DNA of 64,000 nucleotides, taken from Crossaster papposus. Taxonomy: Eukaryota; Echinodermata; Asteroidea; Velatida; Solasteridae. Location of the stretch: assembly GCA_037893245.1 (NCBI GenBank), contig JBAIAA010000443.1:1550001-1614000 (forward strand), written 5' to 3'. The notes beneath the pieces were generated by a model. It was not told where the DNA came from and ran no database searches. It saw only the letters and a program-made list of their open reading frames with translations. The first letter of the stretch is position 1; each line of letters opens with the position of its first letter. Both the position numbers and the translations under genes were made by a program. Positions 33,168-45,154 of this stretch are shown piece by piece.

Positions 33168-33868
33168 AAGACCTAGTTAGACATCCCACAAGCTAATATT
33201 GGCAAATTGTTATTTCGTCATTGTTTCGCCCAAGCCATCCAGGTACCCAACTTTGATTGGCTCCTATAATGTTTCACAAGGATTTTGGATGGAACAAATT
33301 CAGAGGTGTTAGTAGACAGTTGGATCTTTAGCAACATAATAATGCAAATATACTTAGCAGGGCCCTAGAACAACGTTTTTGTGGTTTCTTCCCCATAATA
33401 ATTATTAAATTTCTGGCCAAACTATAACTTTATCAACAATCTTTTATTTGGGCGGCATTTTGGACGTCATATTGACCACCATCTTGGATATAAAGCAAGA
33501 TAATACAAAATTATGCTTACATTTCTGGCTTTATCCACATTTTTTCCATTTTGGCGGCCATTTAGGCCGCCATCTTGAATTGGAAGCAAGATAATAATAC
33601 AAAATATGCTTGGAAAGAGTTCACAATGGCCCTACAACATTATATTGTGGATTTATTCCCATATTAATGATTATTTTTGGTCAATATATAATTGTTTCAA
33701 TTTTTTTTTATTTTGGCGGCTATTTTGGACGCCAATTTGAATTATGATTTGGGAAGGAATAAATTGAGAGGTGTTTGTAGACATCTACCTGAACACATTG
33801 GTGAAGGAAGATATTGGTAAGCATTTTTTTCACAGATTTTACAAACAAATTATAAAATGACCTAACTA
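33115..33868 (-). repeat. Right arm of the foldback transposon
   Basis: Inverse of 27871-28765, with the same internal units but shorter. Confidence 0.8.
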
Positions 33869-34589
33869 TTTAGGAAATTGTTTTTTCAAGCGTTTGGCGG
33901 ACGGACCACCGGTAAGGTTTAATCGTAATTATTTCAATGATTATTATCGTTTTCATACCACGAGATGATGACCACAGCGTCATTCAAGCCTGTGTAATTT
34001 CACCCACGCTCCCCACTTAGTCTAGGAAAATATTATTGTATTATAGTTTAAGATTTTATGGCGTGTCTCACGTGATTTTGCAACTGACTGACAATCAACG
34101 CTCGTGACAAGGCCATTTAGAATTGATTTTTATGTTAACTTCACTCAGGATTAAAACTGAAATTAGTCAGGAGGGGAATTTCTAATATGTATTTTATATA
34201 AATACGTCGCACGTTTACATAAATACAGTGCACGAATTGTTATCGGGAGCCACTACAGGTTTTTGTTACGACGCTAGAGCGCTTATAGGTGGCATTCAAT
34301 ACCTCAGTAGCTTTTATGTCGTGTAAAGTTTGCGTGCAAATCAATGCCGTCATGTGAACTTTGTGTGAAACTTGTCTGAAAAATACCCTTTTGTTTACTG
34401 TCCCTCAGTTGTCATGGTTTTGGTTGCGTGTATAGAGTACAATTGAACATCTGCATATTAAGGCGGTGCAGGAAGATGGCATTTTGAAACCATCTTCGGT
34501 TCCGGTTGCGCTTGTTTGCAATTTTATCAGCAAAGTCGTCGCATATGGTTTATAATTTACGGCGGTCTAGTGGTGGTTTTCTCGTCAAA
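33869..34589. promoter_or_regulatory. 5' flank of mucin-discoidin copy 2
   Basis: No gene. The last 150 bases are homologous to the flank of the copy 3 first exon (46600-46736), including a GAAACCATCTTCGGTT/GAAACCGTCTTTGGTT block, so promoter or 5'UTR sequence is likely here. Confidence 0.45.
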
Positions 34590-34647
34590 ATGGAAGGAAA
34601 TCTGGGGCCAATAACTCTGTTGCTTGCTGCCGTATTTGCTTTAGAAG
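34590..34647 (+). CDS. Copy 2 signal-peptide exon
   Basis: 58 bases from ATG to donor GTGAGT, phase 1. Hydrophobic core ITLLLAAVFAL. Length and phase equal those of the copy 3 exon. Confidence 0.8.
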
Positions 34648-37600
34648 GTGAGTTATTTCTGTAGACTTTAATATGTTTTCAAGTAATAAAAAGGAACACG
34701 ATAATTTTACTCCTGCATGTTGCTGTGCATCAACTAGACGTTTCTTGTGCATTTTGTTTGTATAATTATTTGTACTACACTAACAGGCTAAACACAGGCA
34801 GATCTTATGAACTGGCAACGTTTAGAGACAATTTTTTAATAAAAAAATAAGTACCCGAAAAATGACAATTACCTCTTGTTTATTTCCCCCAAAATTTATA
34901 ATGGCCGCATGCTTCCGATGTTGGCGGTCAATGTTGACGAGTTCGCTGTTTACTTTTCACAACAAAACCCTACCGATGCTAACAAATACGGCATGAATTG
35001 TGGCACTAAATATTACTAAAACTAAAATATACTATTTAGTGCGGTGAAAAAAATTGCCCTTAAACACGGTTTCGTTGTGTGCTTATATAGCTTGTGAGAA
35101 AATAAACATATTTATGTATTAATTTTGAAAACGTTACTTTCCATACAAAACGTCTAAATTATATTTTGATTATGAGCGGTGGAAGTAAATTTGCCGACTT
35201 GGAGCCGAGCAAGAGAGTGATCACGGCGTAGGGCCCGGGGTTAAGGGCAATGGAAAAATTGGGATTCTAGATGCTCGGTTGTGCAATCTTAGGCATTTCC
35301 TGGCTACTTTTCTCTGACTTTTTAAATCAAATTTGCTAAATTTGTCTTGGCATTTTTTATTGCAATCCTTCTTCTGATGAAAACTCATAATGCGAGCGCT
35401 GGATGACTGGCATCATGGTGATCAACATCATCGCCTATTAAACATTTCACTGCAAAACCGCCCAATTGTATCAATTCACTGTAGTGTACACATTGTAGGT
35501 TAAGAATTAAGATTTATAGTTCTGTGGAAACTTGAACTGAGGTAAGGGGACATTCAGATTTACTGTTCTGTGGTAACTTTGAACCTTCAGTGACATCTCA
35601 AGTCTCACAATAACTCGGGGTCAAATGGGGGTTAATGTACACCTGAAACGTTTCCGACGCTGCCACCATGTGTTTTTTTACACAAGGATCCAAAAACCTT
35701 TATAATAAGAAGTGGATACCAAGATCACTTATTACCTCTATACTCGGCACGGGTGGACTATCCAACAATAACTATCCAATCAGAGCACGAAGCTCATCAG
35801 CGTTTTCCAGCGCCGCGCCCTGCGCCTACCTAGCCTATAGTCGATGGTAAGCTGTATGTAGCTCTCCAGAGGCGAGTAGGTGTAATTTGTGAAGGCCATG
35901 CGATTATTAATCAACGGATTTTCGATCGTTGTGCATCGAAGATAATAGACGGAGTAGTAGTTTGGGTTGTGCTGCGGATATCGGCATTGCCAGGTAGATT
36001 CGATTTTTCATAATGCACCAAATTCCGCTTTTAAATTATAGTGATTGAGTCAATGAATTTCTGTTCAGGGATTGAACGCCGTGTACGTTTTAAATGTACT
36101 GGACCTATTTTCATAATTTGTTATATTGTTTGATCAATTATATTATTTTTGGTTTTGACTATGAAACTAATAGAACATACCAACACCACCTCGGGTTACA
36201 CTCTAAAAAACAAAGTGCTAATTTAGCTCTTGAAGATCTAAAAAGTTGCACTTCCAGGTGCTTGTATAGTGACTGCACGCGCTGTGCTGATTCAGCACCT
36301 TCATGAGTGCTACAACAACAGCACTCAGAAAGAGCTACTCATAATACACTTCAGGTGCATTGAGCTGATTCAATGTATGCACTCACAGGGAGCTAAAATA
36401 AACACTATAAGTGCTACTTTTCTTTTCAAATTTTATTTTATTCCTACCAGAATGTGGCATCAAAGTGTAGACACTTAAATTGTCAATATACTACCGTATT
36501 TAAATTAAGTACCAAACTAAGTCCCCCCCCCCCCCCATAAAAAATACTGATTTTGCACTCATTTTGTAAACACAATTTACTTTCCTAAATTACGCAGGGA
36601 ACCAGTCACATACAAATGTAAACATTACATTTAAAAAAAAATAAAAGAATTAACCAGCTTAAACAACTTGATTTATCCAAAATCATATTCAGTAGTAATG
36701 AGTCATTCTTTTAAATAATTATTGATTGGATAATAAGGTTTTACCATAAAAAAGAACAGGGATCTTTTGAAAACTAAATCCACTCTCCAAAAGTGTAAAT
36801 GGTTCATGTTTTAAGGTTTATACTATTCTCCTTAGTGATTTTTCCCTTATTAGTGACACCAGAAATGTAACTTTAAATATTGTAACCAGTGTGATTTACA
36901 TCCAATATTGCAATCTTCAATGATTTTTCATCATAAATTACTTATCGCTGAATAACACATTTGGCTTATCTTATTGTATGTGTTTATAGCCCAGGTTAGA
37001 TATCTCCATAATTTTAGCCAATTATGCTCTGGCAGAGAACATTTATACCGTTTGCAAGCAACGAAGGAGTCCAGCCTAGCTGGCGTTGTTTGGTCTTGAT
37101 TTTAGGGCAAATTATTTACTGTGCCTTAAGTGTCATGGCAACTTCAGTTACTCGAGGTGGCAGCTTTCTTGTGTATTTGTGGCCATTATACCAGAGACTT
37201 CAGGTAGATGAAGAAGTTTGTCAGGAATGTTGAGTACTCCAGGTTGAACACGTAGGATCTGCTTTACTGGTGATCTAGAGCCGAATGCAAGAAGGGCAGG
37301 CTGCTTTGTGGATTCATTCTTCAATGCACCCCGGATGAAGTGAACTGCCGACTTTTTAAGAAGAATAGAAAAAACAACATAATTTTGTTACAAAAATAAC
37401 ATTACAAAAATTATTTATACCAGAACTGACCTTAACACTTATAATAAAATAGCTTTGAGTTGAAAACTTCAAGGGTATGCCATGCTCTTCCTCATAACAA
37501 TTATTATCACCATGCATGATCGAGATTTATACATATACTACATGTACCTCTAAAGGCCCAGTCACACCGGATCGTACGATTTCTGGATCGTGCGATTGGT

Positions 37601-40600
37601 GCGATTTGGCAGAGATACGACCAATCGCCGATGTTTGCGACGATCTCCGCATAGCGGTCGTATGCTGTGATTGCTCTTAGGACTGGTATGTACGATTGGT
37701 GGCACGCTTGGTCGTGCGATCACAAGCAATTGGAGAAGATTGATCGCAAAATCAGTCGTAGGTAATTGTGCGACTAGTCCCAGGCACCCACGATGAATCG
37801 TCCGAGCAATCGTGTATACCTGCGACCACTCGCACGATCAGTCGTGTATACCTACAACCAGTTGCACGACTAATCGTGCGACTATGGGACCCGCGACCAT
37901 CCACGAATGGTGGTGCGAGCATGCACGACTGGTGGTACGACCATGTAAGACCTGTCTGAAACCTCTTACGATTTGGAATCGCAGGTCAGAAGTTTTGAAC
38001 ATGACCATCGACCTTGCTGCGACTTATTTTGCTGTTGCGTTGACCCACGACCTCTGCGACCAGTCGCACGCTGTTTGTACGATTTGCCCGCGATTGCAAC
38101 ATTTTTCGGTCGCAGCTAGGTCGTAACCTGGTCGCAAGCCCGGTGTGACTGGGCCTTAACACCACCACATATTTCAGTTAACGTGCCAATGTCACAATCA
38201 ATTACTGGAGGGGGGGGGGGGGGGTAGAATGCAAAACATCAAATCTTAAGCCCCTCCCTATAATCCTGTTGACTTGCCCGGTTCCTTTCTTGTCTGCCAG
38301 TTATACTCTTACTCTCAGCACTCATTGCTGTATTCCTTTTAATGCTTTTCAGCAATTTAAATTTAAAAGAAGGTTTGGACCTACCTCATAATCACAAGCT
38401 GCTTGTCCACATCTTGATGCTGAGAGACATGACCTTCTGTCTTTGTGTTGTACGATAGCAACCATGGCAACAGCTAATCCATGAAGCCGCAGCGTGTCGA
38501 CCGTGAGTTCTACAAATATAAATTAATCATGTATTAAAACAGTACTGCATTTGCAAGAAATACTGTTTGTTGGCAAATATGAAGAAAAAAACAGTCGTTA
38601 GGCCTATTCTAGATCCATAATAACACTCGACGTTGACGTGCATCACCATGACAGGGCCATGGCGACAGTGATTGCACGTTAGACTTGTTAGTGTATTATT
38701 ATTAAATCATTATCAACAACATTTGTGTTTGCTTACCTTTTCGCTTCCGAAGGATGGGTCCCCTGTCAGCAGACACCACCACACGTACGATGACAACAAA
38801 ATATAAACGCAAACAATCCCATACTTGTCGAAACAATCACATGACGCAATAGACCAATCAAACAAGTTTTGCTTGCCCGCACCTATTTTCAGCACTTCAT
38901 TTTTAGCACTTCGGACACTTTTTGCTTCAGTTGTGCTGGTTTATGTAAAGGGCAGGTCATTGCGTAGCACTCACTTTTTAGCACTTTGTTTCTTAAGTGT
39001 ATTAGTCCAGGCCCATGAGCCGGTTTTTGCATGAATTTCGGACTCTATAAAATACGGACTCTCTAGTATATATTGCGCATGCTTTAATTAGTGATGATCA
39101 TGATATTTTTTGGGCAAGGAACGAACCCCTCGTTGGAAAATATGTGATAGCGTTGCAGCAGTGGTAGCGTTTTGAGTGTTATCATCGTTTTCATTTTGTT
39201 TAATGGCCGCCAATAATGCTCCAGTAATGATCCAGTAACAAATATATTGGCGGCCATTTTGAAGAAAACAAATGACAACACCCAAAATGCTGCCACCGCT
39301 CATTCTGCAATGCTATCACCCATTTTCCAACTCTAGATGTGCATACATTGCCAAAAATCGTTATGAGAATTACTCTTCTCGGTCATTTGATACCGGTATC
39401 ATAATTGGTTAATATCATTTGTATATATTTCTTTACAAGTGCTGACATCATATCATCAAATCTGCTTCATTGGATCGGAGTACAACCCACAGTCTGGTAC
39501 CCAACCCCGTTGGTTCCTACCGTACAAAGATCCGTGCAAATGCACCGCTGTGCGTCTCGGCGGGATGCGCATCCCTGCTTCGTCATACCAGCAAGAGGCG
39601 CCGCACTACCTGGACGAGCTTCTCCTCAGCGAGGACTCCGACGAAATTCGAGCTTACTTCAACTGTAGCCTGGCGACCACGGCGAGCCTGGCGACCACGG
39701 CGAGCCCGGCAACCACGGCGAGCCCGGCGAGCCCGGCGACCACGGCGAGCCCGGCGACCACGGCGATCCCGGCGAGCACGGCGACCACGGCGAGCACGGC
39801 GACCACGACGAGCCCGGCAACCACGGCGACCACGGCGAGCCCGGCAACCACGGCGAGCCCGGCGACCATCACGGCGAGCCCGGCGACCACGGCGAGCCCG
39901 GCGACCACGGCGAGCCCGGCGACCACGGCGATTCCGGCGACCACGGCGACCACGGCGAGCCCGGCAACCACGGCGAGCCCGGCGACCACGGCGATCCCGG
40001 CGACCACGGCGAGCCCGGCGACCACGGCGAGCCCGGCGACCACGGCGATTCCGGCGACCACGGCGACCACGGCGAGCCCGGCGACCACGGCAACCACGGC
40101 GAGCCCGGCGACCACGGCGAGCCCGGCGACCACGGCGAGCCCGGCGACCACGGCGAGCCCGGCGAGCACGGCGACCACGGCGAGCACGGCGACCACGACG
40201 AGCCCGGCAACCACGGCGACCAGGGCGAGCCCGGAGACCACGGCGATCCCGGCGACCACGGCGACCATCACGGCGAGCCCGGCGACCACGGCGACCACGG
40301 CGAGCCCGGCAACCACGGCGAGCCCGGCGACCACGGCGATCCCGGCGAGCACGGCGACCACGGCGAGCCCGGCGACCACGGCGAGCCCGGCGACCACGGC
40401 GATCCCGGCGACCACGGCGACCACGGCGAGCCCGGCGACCACGGCGACCACGGCGAGCCCGGCGACCACGGCGAGCCCGGCGACCACGGCGAGCCCGGCG
40501 ACCACGGCAAGCCCGGCGAGCACGGCGAGCCCGGCGAGCACGGGGAGCCCGGCTACCACGGCAAGCCCGGCGACCAAGGCAAGCCCAGGGACTACGGCAA

Positions 40601-43600
40601 GCCCGGAGACCACGGCGAGCCCAGCGACCACGGGGAGCCCAGCGACCACGGGGAACCCGGCTACCACAGCAAGCCCGGCTACCACAGCAAGCCCGGCGAC
40701 CACGGCGACCACGGCGAGCCCGGCGACCACGACGAGCCTGGCAACCACGGCGAGCCCGGCGACCACGGCGATCCCGGCAAGCACGGCGACCACGGCGAGC
40801 CCGGCGACCACGGCGAGCCCGGCGACCACGGCGATCCCGGCGACCACGGCGACCACGGCGAGCCCGGCGACCACGGCGACCATGGCGAGCCCGGCGACCA
40901 CGGCGAGCCCGGCGACCACGGCGAGCACGGCGACCACGACGAGCCCGGCAACCACGGCGACCAGGGCGAGCCCGGAGACCACGGCGATCCCGGCGACCAC
41001 GGCGACCATCACGGCGAGCCCGGCGACCACGGCGACCACGGCGAGCCCGGCAACCACGGCGAGCCCGGCGACCACGGCGATCCCGGCGAGCACGGCGACC
41101 ACGGCGAGCCCGGCGACCACGGCGAGCCCGGCGACCACGGCGATCCCGGCGACCACGGCGACCACGGCGAGCCCGGCGACCACGGCGACCACGGCGAGCC
41201 CGGCGACCACGGCGAGCCCGGCGACCACGGCGAGCCCGGCGACCACGGCAAGCCCGGCGAGCACGGCGAGCCCGGCGAGCACGGGGAGCCCGGCTACCAC
41301 GGCAAGCCCGGCGACCAAGGCAAGCCCAGGGACTACGGCAAGCCCGGAGACCACGGCGAGCCCAGCGACCACGGGGAGCCCAGCGACCACGGGGAACCCG
41401 GCTACCACAGCAAGCCCGGCTACCACAGCAAGCCCGGCGACCACGGCGACCACGGCGAGCCCGGCGACCACGACGAGCCTGGCAACCACGGCGAGCCCGG
41501 CGACCACGGCGATCCCGGCAAGCACGGCGACCACGGCGAGCCCGGCGACCACGGCGAGCCCGGCGACCACGGCGATCCCGGCGACCACGGCGACCACGGC
41601 GAGCCCGGCGACCACGGCGACCATGGCGAGCCCGGCGACCACGGCGAGCCCGGCGACCACGGCGAGTCCGGCGAGCACGGCGAGCCCGGCGAGCACGGCG
41701 AGCCCAGCACGCACGGGGAGCCCGGCTACCACGGCAAGCCCGGCGACCAAGGCAAGCCTAGGGACTACGGCAAGCCCGGAGACCACGGCGAGCCCAGCGA
41801 CCACGGGGAGCCCAGCGACCACGGGGAGCCCAGCGACCACGGGGAACCCGGCTACCACAGCAAGCCCGGCTACCACAGCAAGCCCGGCGACCACGGCGAC
41901 CACGGCGACCACGGCGAGCCCGGTGACCACGACGAGCCTGGCAACCACGGCGAGCCCGGCGACCACGGCGAGCCCGGCGACCACAGCTAACACGGTGACC
42001 ACGGCGAGCACAGCGACCACGGTGACCACGGCGAGCCCGGCGACCACGGCGAGTCCGGCGACCTCTTCCCGTCCGGCGGTCCCTCCCCGTCCAGTGATCC
42101 CTGAGAGTCCAGTGATCAGTAAGATGTTATCTAATACAATTTAGAAAATAAATACTATTCTTTTGTTGGACAAAGTACAGCATTATGACCACGTTTCAGG
42201 CCCGGGTACGCGTTGCCACGATACTCATGCTTTCCGTTGCATGCGCAGATCTAGCTTTGAGCGTAGGGTAGGGTAGGGTAGGGTAGGGTGGAGTGTTTGG
42301 TGGGGTGTGTGGTGGGGTGTGGGGTGGGGTGGGGTGTGGGGTAGAGTTGAAGAAGGGAGAGAGAGGGGAGACAGTAGTGCCAAAGACATCCCTACTATAT
42401 AGAGAGTTCGGGACATCCCCAACAGTTTTGAAATCAACAATGCTTCATCTGCAAATGGCAATTTGATAATATATTATACATTTTGAGTCCGGGGGGGGGG
42501 GGGGGGCGAATTTACATTTATACAACGATATAGTTTTATTTTCTCTCTCGGCAACGTAATGTCACGTGATTATTCTCTCCCTTTGAAACCCCACCTAAAT
42601 CAAAGATCTCTCTAGTCCTATTGCCTTTAATTTGTCACCATTATTTGCTGTTGCGGTGCTTCATTTGCGGTTGCTGTTTGAAAGACTTTGCTATTTGTTT
42701 ATGAGTGTTTGATTATTAAAAAAATCGAAAACTAAAGCAAATTTGTTTTCCTTTTTGCGTAGAATGCGATATGTACCTCGGGATGGAGGATGGGGGTATC
42801 CCTGATTCAGCCATCACGTCGTCAAGTTGGTACTCGATTGGCTATTTCGGCCCGTACAGCTGCCAAGCGAGTCACGGCCGGCTAAACTACCCGGGAACCA
42901 GCGACGGTGTCGTCGGGGGCTGGTGCCCAGACACCGAGGACGTCGGCGAGTGGTTACAGGTGGATCTGGGACGGCCGCTGCAGGTTGAAGGAGTCATCAT
43001 TCAAGGCAGCATTGACCCTTTTGGGGAATGGTTTGAGCGGGTGACGGAGTACCAAGTTCAGTACAGCAATGACACATCTACATGGCAGTACGTGATGCAG
43101 TCAAGTGACGCTAGTGCGCAGGTAAATAATCAATACATCGTGTACATGCCACTGACCTCTACACATGGACATATCATCATTGTTTCACACTTGAAGTCGG
43201 CGCGAACTGGAAGTGCAACATGGCGGACCCACGACATCACTCTGTGAGCCAATGAAATGTCCAGGTGTAAGGTTTAGTGGGTACGGTACGTATGACGTAA
43301 TGTTTATAAATCAGAAATGTATAGAGTAAATCCACTGACCTCTACACCTGGACATTTCATTGGCTCACAGAAGTTACGTCTTGGGTCCGCCATGTTGCAC
43401 TTCCAGTTCGCGCCGACTTCAAGCGTTAGCACAGCAGAATATGGACAATGGTCCGTCCAGGTGTAGAGGTCAGTGGTACATGCACATGTAGTATTTAACA
43501 GGTAAATATGACATCAGTTGTCATTGTCATTGACTTAGTCGACTGAAACACCCATTGCAAAAGTACAGGGAAATGGATGAGTAACTTTTCGTGCAGAATT

Positions 43601-45154
43601 AATTGCCTCGGCACTAGACACAAGATGGAATATACATTTCAGTATTCAGTATTTCAGTATTATAAATGGGCGTCTCTAGACCCCTCGTGTTAGGATTATT
43701 CAGTAGCTTTAACAATGACGCTAATGTTGTTATTGCTCATTCAACTAGTTACACGTAGCCCAGAGATGCATTAAAGCACTTTGAAAAAGGTCAAGATTAA
43801 ACTTCCAGGCACAACCGAGCCATCAACTACATAGAACTTTTACGTGTAGGTGGTTTTGTTTTCTATAATACTTTATTTTTACGAAGATCTAAACCATGAA
43901 CACGTTGAATAAGTAACAATGGATTTAATGCCAAACAACAATGCACTTTCATTGTTAGTGCACCTTTGTTTTCTTTTGTTATAGGGTAGGTGCAGGTAAT
44001 ATGGGCCCACTAAGCTCATTTGCATAATTTGCATAAAGATAGATACAATTATTCTAAAGAAACATTGGTTATTGGAATCAGTAACAACTACCCTTCCTTT
44101 TGATGATATAATTTAAACCATGTTGTATCCATTTATGACAGTTACATTCAAATTATGACAACATCACCAAAGGTCCCAAATTACCTGCAGTGCAGGTAAT
44201 ATGGGACGTATGGTAATTTGTATATCATAATATAATTTTCAAATGCAATTTCATTCCGCTCTATCACATCTATCGCGTCCCATATTACCTGCACCTTGTT
44301 GCGCTCCCGGAGCTCCCATTAAATGCATAATAAATCCTAAAACAATATACACAGAACCCCACACCTTTAATACAATCAAAACACTTTATAAGCATCCTAA
44401 ATATGTCAAGAATTCAGCTCACCCTCTGGTCAGTTTTTAATATCAGTACATTCCATGAAATATCTATTTTTAGATCAGAGCAAAAAAATACTGTCAACTT
44501 AACATACATTGTCAAATTTTGATTATTTCTTCACCGAGATCTTCGTTCCCGAACAAATTAGCCATGTTGGCAGCGATGGCAATGAGTTATCGCAACTATT
44601 GAGAGCGCTATTTCTTGTCTCTGAAGCTTTATAGTTAAATAGGCGCCGAATTTAATTCATGCGTCCCATATTACCTGCAGTCTCATATTACCTGCACGGG
44701 CCTATGTTCATAGTGGAAACGGCCATAAATATAAATGATAAATTTTAACTTAATTTTACAATATATTTATTGCTTTTTTGCATCCTTTTTGAGAACCGCT
44801 CATCCAGACGACTTTAAACTTGACGCGGCACCTTCTCGGATCCTTTGAGCAATACACTTGTATTGCCACTTTTCAACTTCATACAAAAATGCCCGGTTCT
44901 GAAGATAATCGAATTACCGACAGACACACAGCCCGACAGACAGATTCCTATTATAGATATACACGTCAATGAATGACCAAACTCGACATTGAATCTGTTT
45001 TTCGCAGATTTGTCCAGGCAACAGCGATCAAACCACACCTGTCACCAGTCTGTTCGACCAGCCAATCAGAGCGCGCTATATCCGCATCGTGCCGACAGCG
45101 TTCAACGAGTGGCCGTCGATGCGTATGGAACTCATCGGCTGCAAAAGTGCGTAG
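34590..45154 (+). CDS. Mucin-discoidin secreted protein, copy 2, intact
   Basis: Four exons join in phase: 34590-34647, 39440-42118, 42763-43121 and 45008-45154 (TAG), about 1,080 residues. Exon 1 is a signal peptide (MEGNLGPITLLLAAVFAL). Exon 2 encodes a conserved head with PRWFLPYKDPCKCTAVRL, an acidic link (LLLSEDSDEIRAYF) and about 800 residues of SPATTA, IPATTA and STATTA repeats, a mucin-like domain. Exons 3-4 form one F5/8C domain (CDMYLGMEDGGIPDSAIT, GEWLQVDLGRPLQVEGV, SMRMELIGC). I infer an extracellular, heavily O-glycosylated binding protein. Intron 1 carries a 2.8-kb transposon; intron 3 a hAT-like MITE and an ACCTGCAC-repeat element. No stop interrupts any exon. Confidence 0.85.
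37165..38792 (-). CDS. Unrecognised three-exon reading frame inside the TA transposon
   Basis: Minus-strand pieces join in phase by GT-AG sites: an exon ending ADRGPILRKRK with donor GTAAGC (to 38738); one from 38512 to about 38388 reading LTVDTLRLHGLAVAMVAIVQ and ending CGQAACDYE with donor GTAGGT; and one from about 37357 to 37165 reading SAVHFIRGALKNESTKQ, then RVQPGVLNIPDKLLHL, to a TAA after CHLE. The start is unclear, since the first piece has a stop upstream and no ATG in frame. I do not recognise the protein. It may be the element's own gene or a captured host gene. Between exons 2 and 3 lies the MITE at 37554-38157. Confidence 0.4.
37554..38157. mobile_element. MITE with CGATCG-rich core, nested in the TA transposon
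   Basis: Ends AAGGCCCAGTCACACCGG and the perfect complement. The core is dense in diverged TCGTGCGATT and GGTCGTA units. A relative without clear ends is at 18380-18790. Confidence 0.88.
39440..42118 (+). CDS. Copy 2 mucin-like repeat exon, 2,679 bases
   Basis: Acceptor TTTACAAG, donor GTAAGA. Phase 1 in and out, as in copy 1. Open throughout despite GC-rich repeats. Confidence 0.85.
40180..41665 (+). repeat. Two 741-bp higher-order repeat units in the copy 2 mucin exon
   Basis: The block with ACGACGAGCCCGGCAACC then CCAGGGCGAGCCCGGAGACC recurs 741 bp later (40201 and 40942), 247 codons, so the frame is kept. A further partial copy of the second half follows to about 41990. The base units are 9- and 18-bp variants of GCGAGCCCGGCGACCACG. 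Confidence 0.88.
42763..43121 (+). CDS. Copy 2 discoidin exon 1
   Basis: 359 bases, same length and phases as copy 1. Acceptor GCGTAG, donor GTAAAT. Confidence 0.9.
43150..43475. mobile_element. hAT-like MITE with 8-bp target duplication
   Basis: Perfect 15-bp ends CACTGACCTCTACAC/GTGTAGAGGTCAGTG are flanked by GTACATGC on both sides (43142-43149, 43476-43483). Inside is a second inverted pair with AATGTCCAGGTGTA and GGTCCGCCATGTTGCACTTCC, so it may be nested or compound. Confidence 0.88.
43990..44697. mobile_element. Inverted-repeat element built on GTGCAGGTAATATGGG
   Basis: Ends GTGCAGGTAATATG (43990) and CATATTACCTGCAC (to 44697). The same 15-base motif also occurs at about 44179 and 44191 (a palindrome), 44281 and 44666, in both directions, giving six copies in 700 bp. 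No coding. Confidence 0.8.
45008..45154 (+). CDS. Copy 2 discoidin exon 2 (terminal)
   Basis: Acceptor TTCGCAG, 48 codons and TAG. Differs from copy 1 at a few residues (FNEWPSM for FHGWPSM). Confidence 0.9.
   Translation: MCPGNSDQTTPVTSLFDQPIRARYIRIVPTAFNEWPSMRMELIGCKSA

Larger units (their letters stand above)
27871..33868. mobile_element. Foldback transposon with tandem-unit arms, about 6 kb
   Basis: The outer ends TAGTTAGGTCATTT (27871) and its complement (to 33868) begin long arms. The left arm runs to about 28765, the right from about 33115. Arms match through CACCTCTCAAT, three units of about 150 bp with GCCGCCAAAATGG, TTTGGCCAGAAA and TATTATCTTGCTT, then TGGGTACCTGGATGGCTT and GTGGGATGTCTAACTA. 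Arms with internal tandem repeats recall foldback (FB/Galileo-like) elements. The core holds a broken VFDGY gene and a LINE. No recognisable transposase was seen, so class is uncertain. Confidence 0.78.
36199..38999. mobile_element. 2.8-kb DNA transposon with TA target duplication, in copy 2 intron 1
   Basis: The ends CACTCTAAAAAACAAAGTGC (36199) and its near complement (to 38999) form inverted repeats of about 22 bp, flanked by TA at 36197-36198 and 39000-39001. Copy 1 has the empty site (GGGTCATTAGTCC at 20400). TA target and size suggest a Tc1/mariner-like or related element, but no DDE transposase was recognised. It holds a spliced-looking minus-strand gene and a nested MITE. Confidence 0.85.

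Noticed and set aside
39654-42047. Long minus-strand frames in the copy 2 repeat (VVAGLA and GSPWSP repeats, collagen-like)
   Set aside because: These are shadows of the GC-rich SPATTA repeat. They lack splice context or domains, whereas the plus frame joins perfectly to discoidin exons.
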